Below are positions 34,271-42,929 of a DNA stretch of 64,000 nucleotides, one piece after another. The stretch covers positions 1 through 64,000 of the forward strand of contig NZ_LOHS01000071.1 in the NCBI RefSeq assembly GCF_001642995.1, written 5' to 3'. Numbering within the stretch: the first letter of the stretch is position 1; each line of letters opens with the position of its first letter. The position numbers were made by a program, and so were the translations under genes. The notes beneath the pieces are model-generated. The model worked only from the letters and a program-made list of their open reading frames with translations, ran no database searches and was not told the origin of the DNA. The DNA is from Streptomyces jeddahensis (GTDB taxonomy: Bacteria; Actinomycetota; Actinomycetes; Streptomycetales; Streptomycetaceae).

Positions 34271-35356
34271 TTACCGCACGCTGTCGGTCGCCGCCCCGCG
34301 CTGCTGTGGAATGGCGGCCGTGGGGAGCTCGGCCTGGTGGACGGTGACGGTGCGCTTTGGAGCGGGGACCGAGATGCCCTCAGCCCGGTAGCGCTGGTGC
34401 AGGCGCTTGATGAACTCGTGCTTGATCCGGTACTGGTCGCTGAACTCGCCGACCCCCAGGATGACCGTGAAGCCGATCCGGGAATCGCCGAACGTGTGGA
34501 AGCGTACGGCCGGTTCATGGTCCGGGACGGCTCCGGTGATGTCGGTCATGACCTCCTCGACCACCTCGCTCGTGACCTGCTCGACGTGCTCGAGGTCGCT
34601 GTCGTAGCCGACGCCCACCTGGACCGTGATCGACAGCTGCTGTTCCGGGCGGCTGTAGTTGGTCATGTTCGTACCGGCGAGCTGGGCGTTCGGGATGATG
34701 ACGAGGTTGTTGGAGAGGTTGCGCACCACGGTGTTGCGCCAGTTGATGTCCTCGACATAGCCCTCTTCGCCGCTGCTGAGCCGGATGTAGTCGGCGGGCT
34801 GCACCGTCTTGGCGGCGAGGATGTGTACGCCCGCGAAGAGGTTGGCCAGGGTGTCCTGCAAGGCGAGCGCGACCGCCAGACCGCCCACGCCCAGCGCGGT
34901 GAGCAGGGGCGCGATGGAGACGCCCAGGGTCTGCAGCATGACGAGAAAGCCCATGGCCAGCACCACGACGCGTGTGATGTTGACGAAGATGCTGGCCGAT
35001 CCGGCGACCCCTGATCTGGACTGCGCGAGGGACCGCACCAGACCCGTGATCACGCGGGCCGCGGTGAGCGTCGCTGCCAGGATGAGAAGCGCTGTCAGCG
35101 TCATATTGACGTTGTGTCCGACGCGCGCGGTCAGCGGTAGTGCCGTCGCCGCGACGGCCGCGCCCGCGGCGATCGCCGCCCAGGGCGCAAGCGTTCGCAG
35201 GGCGTCGACGATGACGTCGTCGCCGCTCCACCGCGTCCTGCGGGCCCGGTCGCTGAGCCAGCGCAGGGTCGCGCGCAACAGCAGGCCTGCCGCGATCCCG
35301 GCGGCGACCGCGATCCCGGCGACGATCAGGTCGTGGAGTGTGAGGGCCCGGTTCAT
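34271..35356 (-). CDS. MscS-type mechanosensitive ion channel
   Basis: A 361-aa membrane protein with three to four N-terminal hydrophobic segments, a pore-lining helix with the Ala/Gly pattern SIAPLLTALGVGGLAVALALQDTLANLFAG, and a C-terminal beta/alpha domain (VEDINWRNTVVRNLSNNLVIIPNAQLAGTNMTNYSRPEQ). It opens when membrane tension rises during osmotic downshock. Length is near the E. coli MscS size plus an extra N-terminal helix pair. ATG 35356 follows GGGAGAGG. Confidence 0.93.
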   Translation of the reverse strand: MNRALTLHDLIVAGIAVAAGIAAGLLLRATLRWLSDRARRTRWSGDDVIVDALRTLAPWAAIAAGAAVAATALPLTARVGHNVNMTLTALLILAATLTAARVITGLVRSLAQSRSGVAGSASIFVNITRVVVLAMGFLVMLQTLGVSIAPLLTALGVGGLAVALALQDTLANLFAGVHILAAKTVQPADYIRLSSGEEGYVEDINWRNTVVRNLSNNLVIIPNAQLAGTNMTNYSRPEQQLSITVQVGVGYDSDLEHVEQVTSEVVEEVMTDITGAVPDHEPAVRFHTFGDSRIGFTVILGVGEFSDQYRIKHEFIKRLHQRYRAEGISVPAPKRTVTVHQAELPTAAIPQQRGAATDSVR

Positions 35357-35472
35357 TCTTCCTCTCCCGTTGCGGGGTGTGCGGTCACGTCGGGACGCAT
35401 ACGAAGTTGCGTCCGATGTGATCGCACATCCTGCCGTATACGGGAGGGTTCGCCGCAGGGTGGGCCCAGCCC

Positions 35473-36135
35473 CTATGCGCCGTCACTCTCCTCCGCCGCG
35501 CGCTTGCACTCCTCGACCACGTGCTTGTCCACGGCCGCGCGGACAAGGGCGGCCGCGAACGCGGCGGGCTCCGCGTCCCCCGCCAGGCGCGCCAGTTTCG
35601 CCGGAGTGTCCGGCAGGCCCAGGCGCTTGGCTCCCTCCCGGGCCTTCCCGTCCAGGTAGGGAGCGGCCTCGGGCCAGACGGCCTGTACCTCGCGCAGGAA
35701 GATGTCCGCCCCGGCCGGGCCCAGCCCCGGCACCTCCTGCAGCAGGCTGCGCAGCTTGTCCAGGTCGCCGCCCGCCTCGTCGCGCATCCGGCGCAGATCG
35801 CCGCCCCATCGGTCGAGCACCAGCTGCGCGCCGTCCCCGAGTTGTGTCGCCGTACGTTCGTCGTAGCGCCGGTAGCCGCCGCGGCCGAGGGCGTCGACGC
35901 GCTCCTGCCAGTCGGAGTCGGCCATGTGGCGGGGGTCGCGCAGCCCCGCTTCCCTGAGTTCCCTGGTCGATGCAACGGCGGCGCTGCTGCGGATCCGCGC
36001 GCTGAGCAGACAGGCCAGAACGAGTGTCTGGTAGAGCGGTTGCGGGGTGTTCTTGAGGCGGATGCCCGCGTCCTCGGCGTAGGTGTGACCGTAGGACGTG
36101 AGCAGCTCCTTGATCACCTTCTGCTGAGCGGGCAT
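35473..36135 (-). CDS. HhH-GPD (endonuclease III-like) protein lacking usual catalytic residues
   Basis: A 220-aa all-helical protein of the HhH-GPD superfamily. QTLVLACLLSARIRSS matches the first helical domain and LQEVPGLGPAGADIFLREVQ (about 132-151) is the helix-hairpin-helix. Endonuclease III carries a lyase Lys within this hairpin and an Asp some 18 residues later in a VDTH-like motif. Here the Lys position is Pro/Ala and the later segment reads AVWPEAAPYL. The C-terminal four-cysteine iron-sulfur loop is also missing. It may bind damaged DNA without cleaving it, or use another residue. Next to the Dps gene, 21 bp away, it suggests a DNA-protection pair. Confidence 0.8.
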   Translation of the reverse strand: MPAQQKVIKELLTSYGHTYAEDAGIRLKNTPQPLYQTLVLACLLSARIRSSAAVASTRELREAGLRDPRHMADSDWQERVDALGRGGYRRYDERTATQLGDGAQLVLDRWGGDLRRMRDEAGGDLDKLRSLLQEVPGLGPAGADIFLREVQAVWPEAAPYLDGKAREGAKRLGLPDTPAKLARLAGDAEPAAFAAALVRAAVDKHVVEECKRAAEESDGA

Positions 36136-36156
36136 GGCAACCTCGTTTTCTCGGTC

Positions 36157-36696
36157 CTACGTCCGCAGCGGCGCGTCCTCGGCCTGGAACATCCAGTGCT
36201 GCTTCTCGAGCGTGGCCGTGATGTCGATCAGGAGTTCCTGGGTGACGAGATCGGCCTGTTCGGTGGCCGCGATGTGCTCCCGAAGCCGTCCGACGGCCGT
36301 CCCGAGTGCGTCGACGAGGAGCTCCACGACCGCGGTGTCCTGCAGCCATCCCTCCTTCGGAGCGGGCAGGGCGCAGGCCGAGGCGATCGTCTGGGGACGA
36401 CCGTCTGGGGAGACGCCGAGCGCGGCCGCGCGCTCCGCGACGGCGTCCGCGTACGACCGGGCCGCGTCGACCACCTCGTCCAGCTGCAGGTGGATGCTGC
36501 GGAAGCGCGGGCCGACGATGTTCCAGTGGGCCTGCTTGGCGATGAGGGACAGCCCGAGCAGATCCACCAGTGTGTCCTGCAGCGCCTCCCCGGTGATCTT
36601 GAGTGCCGTGTCGGGAAGCGTGCTCTTCACAACGCCCATTCTCTCCATCTCCTCCGGCGCGTCCGGGTACGCGGATCGGTCGGCTCCTCGGCTCAT
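36157..36696 (-). CDS. dps: Dps-family DNA-binding ferritin-like protein
   Basis: A 179-aa four-helix protein that stores iron, detoxifies H2O2 and compacts DNA as a dodecamer. The inter-subunit ferroxidase motif is clear: KQAHWNIVGPRFRSIHLQLDE with H57, H69 and D73. The N-terminal tail (about 25 residues) includes Arg and Lys. ATG 36696 gives the full tail; ATG 36639 (MERMGVV) is an alternative. It lies 21 bp upstream of the HhH-GPD gene and likely shares its transcript. Confidence 0.92.
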   Translation of the reverse strand: MSRGADRSAYPDAPEEMERMGVVKSTLPDTALKITGEALQDTLVDLLGLSLIAKQAHWNIVGPRFRSIHLQLDEVVDAARSYADAVAERAAALGVSPDGRPQTIASACALPAPKEGWLQDTAVVELLVDALGTAVGRLREHIAATEQADLVTQELLIDITATLEKQHWMFQAEDAPLRT

Positions 36697-37002
36697 CGCG
36701 GCTCACGAGGATTGCGCGGCTCGCGCGGCGTACTGGGCGCGCCTGTCGGACGTACGACTCAGCGTTCCGACGGTCGGGTGCCCGGAGGGCGCAGGTGAAA
36801 ACAGGAGTGCGGGCGAGGAGGCAGAGCCCATCCGGAAACCGGAATCAGCGGTTGGACCCGAGTGAAAGGGTCATTCCATCCAGAATCGGGCATTTTTCTA
36901 GAGTGGTGGCGATGTGAGGCGCGGCTTGACGGTACGGCGCTCCGCGTGCAGCCACTGAGGCACGCACCGTGACCATGAGGGCGTCCTCGAAAGGAGCGGA
37001 TC
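36697..37002. other. Divergent stress-gene promoter region
   Basis: This 306-bp gap separates dps (minus) from the epimerase gene (plus). A GTTG-N13-GGGTCA pair (36851-36873) roughly fits the stress sigma factor pattern GTTT-N14-16-GGGTA, but the match is imperfect. No gene is seen. The AT-rich stretch CATTTTTCTAG (about 36890-36901) lies downstream of it. Confidence 0.25.
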
Positions 37003-38049
37003 GTGAGCAGTACATCCGGAACATCCGGGACATCCGGAAAGAGGATCGTGGTCACCGGAGCCACCGGGAACCTGGGCACCAGCCTGCTGCAGAGCCTCGC
37101 CGAGGACGAGACGATCGACTCCGTGCTCGGGCTCGCCCGCCGGGTGCCCGACTGGACGCCCCAGAAGACCGAGTGGGCGTCGGCGGACGTCGCCAAGGAG
37201 GAGACCGACCTCACCCAGCACTTCCGCGGAGCGGACGCGGTCGTCCACCTGGCCTGGCAGTTCCAGCCCACGCGCGATCCCGCGGCGACCTGGCGTACGA
37301 ACGTCCTGGGCAGCGTGCGCGTGTTCCAGGCAGTCGGGGCCGCCGGTGTCCCGGTGCTGGTCCACGCCTCGTCGGTCGGTGCCTACTCGCCCAAGCCGAA
37401 GGACGGCGCCGTGGACGAGTCCTGGCCCACGCACGGCTGGCCCGAGGCGGCGTACTGCCGTGAAAAGGCCTATCTGGAGCGGACACTCGACGCCTTCGAG
37501 CCGGAGAACCCCGCGATCCGGGTGGTCCGCCTGCGGCCCGCGTTCATGTTCAAACAGGAGTCGGCGAGCGAGCAGCGGCGTCTGTTCGCGGGCCGGTTCA
37601 TGCCCGGGCAGCTTGCCCGGCCCGAGCTGCTTCCGGTCGTGCCGGACGTGCCGGGCCTGCGGTTCCAGGCCCTGCATACGGAGGACGCGGCACACGCCTG
37701 CCGCCTGGCCCTGAGCCGTACCGTGCAGGGCGCCTTCAACCTGGCCGCGGAACCGCCGCTCGACGCCATGGCGCTCGCCGAGCTGTTCCACGCCCGGGTG
37801 ATGCGGGTGCCGACACGCGCGGCAAGGTCCGCACTGGCCGCGGCGTGGGGACTGCACCTGGTCCCGGCGTCACCCCAGCTGTTCGACGCGATGATCAGGC
37901 TGCCGCTGATGGACTGCTCGCGAGCGCAGGACGAGCTCGGCTGGCGTCCCGAGCACACCGCGATCGAGGCCCTCGAGGAACTGCTGCGCGGTATGCGCAG
38001 GGGCGCCGGGATGCCGACGCCTCCCCTCGCGGGGAGCAAGGCCGCGTGA
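37003..38049 (+). CDS. NAD-dependent epimerase/dehydratase family protein
   Basis: A 348-aa extended SDR. The N-terminal NAD(P) motif is VVTGATGNLGTSLL, VVHLAWQFQP follows strand 4, and the catalytic triad is in HASSVGAY and Y-C-R-E-K. Members reduce or epimerise nucleotide sugars or flavonoid-like ketones. The start GTG 37003 has AAGGAG six bases upstream. Codons 3-12 encode a short TSG tandem repeat (9-bp units ACATCCGGA). Function not deducible from neighbours. Confidence 0.85.
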   Translation: MSSTSGTSGTSGKRIVVTGATGNLGTSLLQSLAEDETIDSVLGLARRVPDWTPQKTEWASADVAKEETDLTQHFRGADAVVHLAWQFQPTRDPAATWRTNVLGSVRVFQAVGAAGVPVLVHASSVGAYSPKPKDGAVDESWPTHGWPEAAYCREKAYLERTLDAFEPENPAIRVVRLRPAFMFKQESASEQRRLFAGRFMPGQLARPELLPVVPDVPGLRFQALHTEDAAHACRLALSRTVQGAFNLAAEPPLDAMALAELFHARVMRVPTRAARSALAAAWGLHLVPASPQLFDAMIRLPLMDCSRAQDELGWRPEHTAIEALEELLRGMRRGAGMPTPPLAGSKAA

Positions 38050-38100
38050 CCGCCGCGTGGCCTGGAATGCGCGACATCGCGGGGGCGCCACGGTAGAACG

Positions 38101-38181
38101 CAGGTAGCGCGGAAGACAGGTAGCGGACAGGCAGCGCGGAAGACAGGCAGCGGACAGGCAGCGCGGAAGACAGGCAGCGGA
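38101..38181. repeat. Three 27-bp tandem repeats in a 5' leader
   Basis: Three contiguous 27-bp units (38101-38127, 38128-38154, 38155-38181) each read CAGGYAGCGCGGAAGACAGG and then YAGCGGA. Copies two and three are identical; copy one differs at two positions (T for C). The array ends 29 bp before the PfpI-like gene. Each unit holds near-duplicate half-units, so the unit itself arose by duplication. It could bind a protein or RNA, or be neutral slippage. Confidence 0.9.
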
Positions 38182-38210
38182 ACAGAGCACCGCAGGGAGC
38201 GACGGAACTC

Positions 38211-38906
38211 ATGGCGAAGATCCTTTTCGTGGTCACCGGGTCCGATCACTGGACGCTGGCCGACGGCACCCGGCACCCGACCGGCTTCTGGGCCGAGGAG
38301 GCCGTCGTCCCCTACGAGGCCTTCAAGAACGCGGGCCGCGAGATCACGGTCGCCACGCCCGGCGGCATCGTGCCGACCGTCGACCAGGCCAGCCTCGCCC
38401 CCGAGTTCAACGGCGGTCAGGAGGGCGCCGAGCGCATCGCGAAGGGCCTGGAGTCCTTCACCGAACTGCAGGGGCCGGTCAGGATCGAGGACGTCGACCT
38501 CGACGAGTACGACGCCGTCTACATCCCCGGCGGCCACGGCCCCATGGAGGACCTGGCCGCCGACGCCGACTCGGGCGCGCTGCTGACCAGGGCGCTGCGG
38601 TCGGGCAAGCCGCTCGCCGTCGTCTGCCACGGGCCCTCCGCGCTGCTGGCCGCGAGGAACCCGGACGGCACCTCACCCTTCGCCGGCTATCGGCTGACCG
38701 CCTTCACCAATGCGGAGGAGACGCAGGGCGGCCTCGCGGACAGGGCGGCATGGCTGCTGCAGGACCGCCTCGTGGAGATCGGCGCCGACTTCCAGGAGGG
38801 GGAGCCCTGGGCCCCGTTCGTGATCATGGATCGCAATCTGGTGACCGGCCAGAACCCGTCGTCGTCGGCCCCGGTGGCTGCGGAGGTGCTCAAGGCGCTG
38901 GGCTGA
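38211..38906 (+). CDS. DJ-1/PfpI family protein (Hsp31/glyoxalase III-like)
   Basis: A 231-aa class I glutamine-amidotransferase-like protein. The nucleophile elbow is AVVCHGPSALL with C139 and H140, and E29/E30 in GFWAEEAV provides the acidic residue. The insert pattern (TGFWAEE, PYEAFKNAGREITVATPGG, GGHGPMEDLA) matches Hsp31-type chaperone/glyoxalase III enzymes that convert methylglyoxal to lactate and repair glycated proteins. GGGAG precedes ATG 38211. A 27-bp triple repeat occupies its leader. Confidence 0.9.
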   Translation: MAKILFVVTGSDHWTLADGTRHPTGFWAEEAVVPYEAFKNAGREITVATPGGIVPTVDQASLAPEFNGGQEGAERIAKGLESFTELQGPVRIEDVDLDEYDAVYIPGGHGPMEDLAADADSGALLTRALRSGKPLAVVCHGPSALLAARNPDGTSPFAGYRLTAFTNAEETQGGLADRAAWLLQDRLVEIGADFQEGEPWAPFVIMDRNLVTGQNPSSSAPVAAEVLKALG

Positions 38907-39060
38907 CCCTCTCGGTGGGCCGGGCCCGGCTGGGCTGGTCCGCGGTCCGGCGGGGCGGTGAGGTGGGGCCGTAAGTAGTGGGTATGCGGTGAGGCGTAGT
39001 GGGCGTCACGTCGGGCGCCCCTTACGCGCCCGGATGGCCGGGCATAGCATCGGTCTCCGC

Positions 39061-39831
39061 ATGGACACGATCACGCTCTGGCACATCACCCCGTGGGAGT
39101 TCGCCGCGCTCGCAGCGGCGGCCGCGCTCGTCGGCTTCTCCAAGACCGCGGTGAGCGGCGCCAACACCGTCAGCCTCGCCATCTTCGCCGCCGTACTGCC
39201 CGCCCGCGGTTCGACCGGGGTACTCCTGCCGCTCCTGCTGGTCGGCGACGTGCTAGCCGTCCGCACGTACCGTCGGCACGCCCACTGGCCGACCCTGTGG
39301 CGGCTGTTCCCGGCGGTGATCGCAGGGGTGCTGGCGGGCACGCTGTTCCTCATGTGGGCGGGCGACGGGGCGGTGCGTACGTCGATCGGTGCGATCCTGC
39401 TGCTGATGGCGGCCGTCACGGTATGGCGGCGGCGCACCGCCACCGAGGCGGCGCCGGAAGAGGTGACGACGCGGGCGGGCCGGGCCAAGGCCCGCTCCTA
39501 CGGTGTCCTCGGCGGATTCACCACGATGGTCGCCAACGCGGGCGGCCCGGTCATGTCGATGTATCTTCTTTCCGCGGGCTTCCGGAAGCTGAGTTTCCTG
39601 GGCACGTCGGCGTGGTTCTTCCTGATCGTCAACGCCTCGAAGGTGCCCTTCAGCGTCGGCCTCGGCCTCATCGACGGCCACTCGCTGCTGCTGGACGCCG
39701 CCCTCGCGCTGTTCGTCATCCCCGGCGCGTACCTGGGCAAGATCGCCGTCCACCGCATCAACCAGCGTCTCTTCGAGCGGCTCGTGATCGCGGCGACCGT
39801 GGTGGGCGCGGTGCAGTTGCTGCTGCGGTGA
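39061..39831 (+). CDS. TauE/SafE family sulfite or sulfonate exporter-like permease
   Basis: A 256-aa membrane protein with seven or eight hydrophobic segments. The two TauE repeats are visible (ALVGFSKTAVSGANTVSLAI and GGFTTMVANAGGPVMSMYLL), each with the conserved Gly/Asn turns. Family members move sulfite, sulfonates or other anions across the membrane. ATG 39061 was chosen because the family N-terminus begins there. A TAGCAT-like -10 about 13 bp earlier and no ribosome binding site suggest a leaderless message; ATG 39034 is the alternative. Confidence 0.85.
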   Translation: MDTITLWHITPWEFAALAAAAALVGFSKTAVSGANTVSLAIFAAVLPARGSTGVLLPLLLVGDVLAVRTYRRHAHWPTLWRLFPAVIAGVLAGTLFLMWAGDGAVRTSIGAILLLMAAVTVWRRRTATEAAPEEVTTRAGRAKARSYGVLGGFTTMVANAGGPVMSMYLLSAGFRKLSFLGTSAWFFLIVNASKVPFSVGLGLIDGHSLLLDAALALFVIPGAYLGKIAVHRINQRLFERLVIAATVVGAVQLLLR

Positions 39832-39894
39832 GGGCGCGCGGAGGCTTCGCGCGACGGGCGCGGTGGCGTTGCGGGCGCGGCTGGCGGGCGTGGC

Positions 39895-39934
39895 GGACGT
39901 GCTCGGAGGCGTGGGGACGTGCTCGGAGGCGTGG
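39895..39934. repeat. Tandem 20-bp repeat in a degenerate G-rich region
   Basis: GGACGTGCTCGGAGGCGTGG occurs at 39895-39914 and again at 39915-39934. The whole 39840-40030 stretch is built of related GGCG/GTGG modules with no gene. It separates the TauE gene from cobK. Confidence 0.8.
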
Positions 39935-40108
39935 CGGATGTGCTTGTGGGCGCGGCTGGTGTGCCGGCGGGCGCGGCGAGCGTGGTTGTGGGCCCGGCTG
40001 GTGTGCTTGCGGGCGCGGAGCGCGTCCGGTGCTGGGCGACGCCGGGTCTGCGTGCCGGGGCTGATCCCGCGTACCGCCCCGCCATGTCCTCCCCGTACGC
40101 TTGACGGC

Positions 40109-40849
40109 ATGTCTGCGCACGTCCTGGTCCTCGGCGGCACGACCGAGGCCCGCGAGCTCGCGGCCGAGTTGACGGCGCGCCCGGGCGTACGGGTCACCAC
40201 ATCGCTGGCCGGGCGGGTGTCCCAGCCGGGCGCACTGCCGGGCGACGTGCGCATCGGGGGCTTCGGCGGCCCCGATGGCCTGGCGACGTGGCTCCGCGAG
40301 CACGGCGTGGACGCCGTCGTCGACGCCACGCATCCCTTCGCAGCCACCATCAGCGCCCATGCGGCGCGCGCCGCGGCCGTCGCCGGCGTACCCGCCGTTC
40401 TGCTGCGCCGGCCGGGCTGGGAGGCGGGCCCGGGCGACCGCTGGCACGCGGCCGCGACGCTCGCCGAAGCGGCGGCGCTGCTGCCGGGCCTAGGCCGTCG
40501 CGCCTTCCTGACGACCGGCCGACTGGGCCTGGCCGCCTTCGCGCACCTGGACGACCTCGATTTCCTCGTACGGTCGGTGGAGGCGCCCGAGCCGCCTCTG
40601 CCGCGCCGCACCCGGATCGTCCTCGCCCGGGGCCCGTTCACGACGGACGGCGAGGCCGCACTGATGCGCGCCCACCGCATCGACATCCTGGTGACCAAGG
40701 ACAGCGGCGGCGCGGCCACGGCCCCCAAGCTCGCGGCGGCCCGGGCGCTCGGCATACCGGTCGTGATCGTACGGAGGCCTCCGGCGCCGGAGGGGATAGC
40801 GGTGGTCCCGGACGTCGCGACGGCCCTGTCCCACCTCGGGATCAGGTGA
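40109..40849 (+). CDS. cobK: Precorrin-6A reductase (CobK/CbiJ)
   Basis: A 246-aa NADPH-dependent reductase of corrin-ring synthesis that reduces precorrin-6A (or its cobalt form) to 6B. The N-terminal VLVLGGTTEARELA and the segments VDATHPFAATIS and FLTTGRLGLAAF are diagnostic, as is VTKDSGGAATAPKLAAA. It is convergent with cobF only 27 bp away. The two act one after the other in the aerobic cobalamin route. No other cob genes are in the window, so this is a detached pair. Confidence 0.93.
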   Translation: MSAHVLVLGGTTEARELAAELTARPGVRVTTSLAGRVSQPGALPGDVRIGGFGGPDGLATWLREHGVDAVVDATHPFAATISAHAARAAAVAGVPAVLLRRPGWEAGPGDRWHAAATLAEAAALLPGLGRRAFLTTGRLGLAAFAHLDDLDFLVRSVEAPEPPLPRRTRIVLARGPFTTDGEAALMRAHRIDILVTKDSGGAATAPKLAAARALGIPVVIVRRPPAPEGIAVVPDVATALSHLGIR

Positions 40850-40876
40850 GGCGGGACTCAGACGTGCGGCAACCGC

Positions 40877-41647
40877 TCACTCCCTTGTCCGCCTGCGGAG
40901 CAGATACGTGTCCATGATCCAGCCCTTACGCTCCCGAGCCTCCGCGCGCACCCTCGTGATGCGCGGCGCCACCTCGCCGAGCGGGCCGGATATGAGGATC
41001 TCGTCGGGCGTGCCGATGTAGGCGCCCCAGTAGATGTCGATGTCTTCGCCCGCGTACTTCTCGAACGTCTGGTGGGCGTCCAGCATCACCACCACGTCGT
41101 CGACGCCTTCGGGGAACCCCTCCGCCAGCCTGCGGCCCGTGGTGATCTGCACCGGCCTGGCGACCCTGTTGAGCCCGGTCCGATGCCTGGCGACCAGCGC
41201 CGAGACGCTGCTGATGCCCGGCACGACGTCGTACGTGAAGCTCACCGAGCCGCGCTCCAGGATCTCCTCCAGGATGCCCAGCGTGCTGTCGTAGAGCGCC
41301 GGGTCGCCCCACACCAGGAAGGCGCCGCTGTCGTCCTCGCCCAGTTCACGGGCGATCAGATCCTCGTAGATGTCGGCACGGCGGCTGCGCCAGTCCCCGA
41401 CGGCGGGGGAGTAGGCCGCACCGCCGGCGGCCCGGTCGCGGTCCGGATCGCGCGCCTCGACCAGGCGGTACGCCCCATCCGGTATGTGCGCGTCGAGAAT
41501 GTCACGGCGAAGCTGGACGAGGTCCGACTTCTCCTCGCCCTTGTCCAGAATGAAGAACACGTCGGTGCTCTTCAGCGCCTTGACCGCCTGCAGGGTCAAC
41601 TGGTCGGGATCGCCCGCCCCGATGCCGATGACATGAATCTTTCGCAC
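40877..41647 (-). CDS. cobF: Precorrin-6A synthase (deacetylating), CobF
   Basis: A 256-aa SAM-dependent tetrapyrrole methyltransferase. It methylates C1 of precorrin-5 and releases acetate, giving precorrin-6A, the substrate of CobK encoded opposite. Motifs are KIHVIGIGAGDPDQLTLQAVKAL at the N-terminus, LVWGDPALYDS (the GDP loop) and VPGISSVSALVARH. GTG 41647 fits the family N-terminus. CobF is specific to the aerobic pathway. Confidence 0.93.
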   Translation of the reverse strand: MRKIHVIGIGAGDPDQLTLQAVKALKSTDVFFILDKGEEKSDLVQLRRDILDAHIPDGAYRLVEARDPDRDRAAGGAAYSPAVGDWRSRRADIYEDLIARELGEDDSGAFLVWGDPALYDSTLGILEEILERGSVSFTYDVVPGISSVSALVARHRTGLNRVARPVQITTGRRLAEGFPEGVDDVVVMLDAHQTFEKYAGEDIDIYWGAYIGTPDEILISGPLGEVAPRITRVRAEARERKGWIMDTYLLRRRTRE

Positions 41648-41706
41648 GCCCCGAGTCTGCCCCACGCCACTGACAACCGACGCACCGCCCGGCCACTCGG
41701 CGGCGG

Positions 41707-42252
41707 TCACTCACGGCCCGCCTCGCCCTCGCGCTCACCCCCGCGCAACCGCGGCGCCCAGGCTGCCGCGTCGACGGCCGACTCCTCCCGCTCCACAACG
41801 CCCGCCAACTCCCGCGCCCACAGAACAAGTTCCGGCACGGCGATCCCGTACGGGTATCCCCGCCCCGAGACCGAGCGCCACTCCTCGATGGCGGCCGCGC
41901 CGCGCCGCAGCAGTCGCGCCCCGCCCGTCGCGTTACCGCGTGCCGCATGCGTGAGCCCCACCGCCAGCTGTGCCAGCCCACGCCACAGCGCGCGCTCCTC
42001 CGCAGGCCCCGACTTCCAGGCGTCCTCGAACACCTCGTGGGCGTGGAACGGCTTGCCCGCGTCCAGCAGCGACTGTGCCTCGGCGACCGTCTCGCCGGGC
42101 GCGCGCGTCACCCCTTCCGGCTGCCGGTCGACCCCCTCCGCCCCGTAGGGCAAGGGCCGCCCGAGACCGTCCCGCGGCCTCGCATTACGCGCGCGGCCTT
42201 CCATGTCGCGGTCCCGTCCGCCGCCTGCTTCGGCCCGAGGTGCTGTGCTCAT
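41707..42252 (-). CDS. DUF309 domain-containing protein
   Basis: A 181-aa protein with the DUF309 core AQSLLDAGKPFHAHEVFEDAWKSGPAEERALWRGLAQLAVGLTHAARGN (residues about 57-106), a small helical domain with the conserved FHxHE and W. N-terminal 50 residues are rich in Arg, Gly and Pro and look disordered. Function of the family is unknown. It lies 59 bp upstream of cobF on the same strand and may share its transcript. Confidence 0.85.
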   Translation of the reverse strand: MSTAPRAEAGGGRDRDMEGRARNARPRDGLGRPLPYGAEGVDRQPEGVTRAPGETVAEAQSLLDAGKPFHAHEVFEDAWKSGPAEERALWRGLAQLAVGLTHAARGNATGGARLLRRGAAAIEEWRSVSGRGYPYGIAVPELVLWARELAGVVEREESAVDAAAWAPRLRGGEREGEAGRE

Positions 42253-42511
42253 ACGGAGATTGTCGCGCGCCCCGCAGCCCCAGTCCTGCCCCGACCTGGC
42301 CCACCCCTACCACAGACGGCCCCCCACCCGCCCGTCAGGCCGAGACCGCCTCACGGCCTCCGGACGCCGGCGGACCATCCCTCCGGATGCGGGCAGACCC
42401 GGCCTCGTCACCCGCAGATCGTCGCCTCCCGCGTACCGACTTCGGAGCACCCTCTGACGTGAGGTAATGTTCTTTCTGCGCGATCACGCGGACCACCCGC
42501 GGAAAGCGCAC

Positions 42512-42585
<74 letters not shown>

Positions 42586-42609
42586 CATTTATGTCGGTTA
42601 AAGCCGCAG

Positions 42610-42639
42610 GTTAGGGGCCATCTTCGGATGGCCCCTAAC
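42610..42639 (+). terminator. tRNA terminator with UUCG tetraloop
   Basis: GTTAGGGGCCATC (42610-42622) and GATGGCCCCTAAC (42627-42639) form a perfect 13-bp stem capped by TTCG, 24 bp after the tRNA. Confidence 0.9.
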
Positions 42640-42667
42640 GCGTGTTTGGGAGCGGAGTGGGAGCGAG

Positions 42668-42832
42668 TGGGGCTTCCTGCGCCATGCGGAGGCGGCGGCC
42701 GCCCGATACGGCCTGGACACCCGCACGATTCTCGTCGAGGTCGGACGGCGCGGCATGGTCGGCGGCCAGGAAGACATGATCACGGACATCGCTCTCGACC
42801 TCGTGGCCAAGGGGCAGCCGGCGTCTTCCTGA
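42668..42832 (+). pseudogene. C-terminal remnant of 4-hydroxy-2-oxovalerate aldolase
   Basis: The frame ending at TGA 42830-42832 reads [20 protein letters not shown], then [20 protein letters not shown] and [12 protein letters not shown]. This closely matches the C-terminus of DmpG/BphI-type aldolases, which cleave 4-hydroxy-2-oxovalerate to pyruvate and acetaldehyde at the end of catechol meta-cleavage. About 290 residues, including the metal-binding barrel, are missing. The homology begins right after the tRNA terminator (about 42650-42670), so a deletion or recombination joined the tRNA locus to the gene end. It has no start codon or ribosome binding site of its own. Confidence 0.72.
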
Positions 42833-42929
42833 TCCATGGCAGTGGCGTCGCTCATCGAGGCCACTGCCGGCCCGCCACACGCACCCGGCCCCTTCCTCCA
42901 GGCATGAAGGAGAGGGGCCGGGTGCGTCG

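Noticed and set aside
36851..36873. Stress sigma factor promoter before the epimerase gene
   Set aside because: The -35 and -10 match the consensus only partly, so it is noted in the gap entry but not called as a promoter.
38101..38181. Possible CRISPR array
   Set aside because: The repeats are contiguous with no unique spacers and no cas genes are nearby; it is a simple tandem repeat.
39863..40108. N-terminal extension of cobK
   Set aside because: The upstream codons come from degenerate GGCG repeats and have biased Arg/Ala/Trp composition; the family N-terminus begins at ATG 40109.
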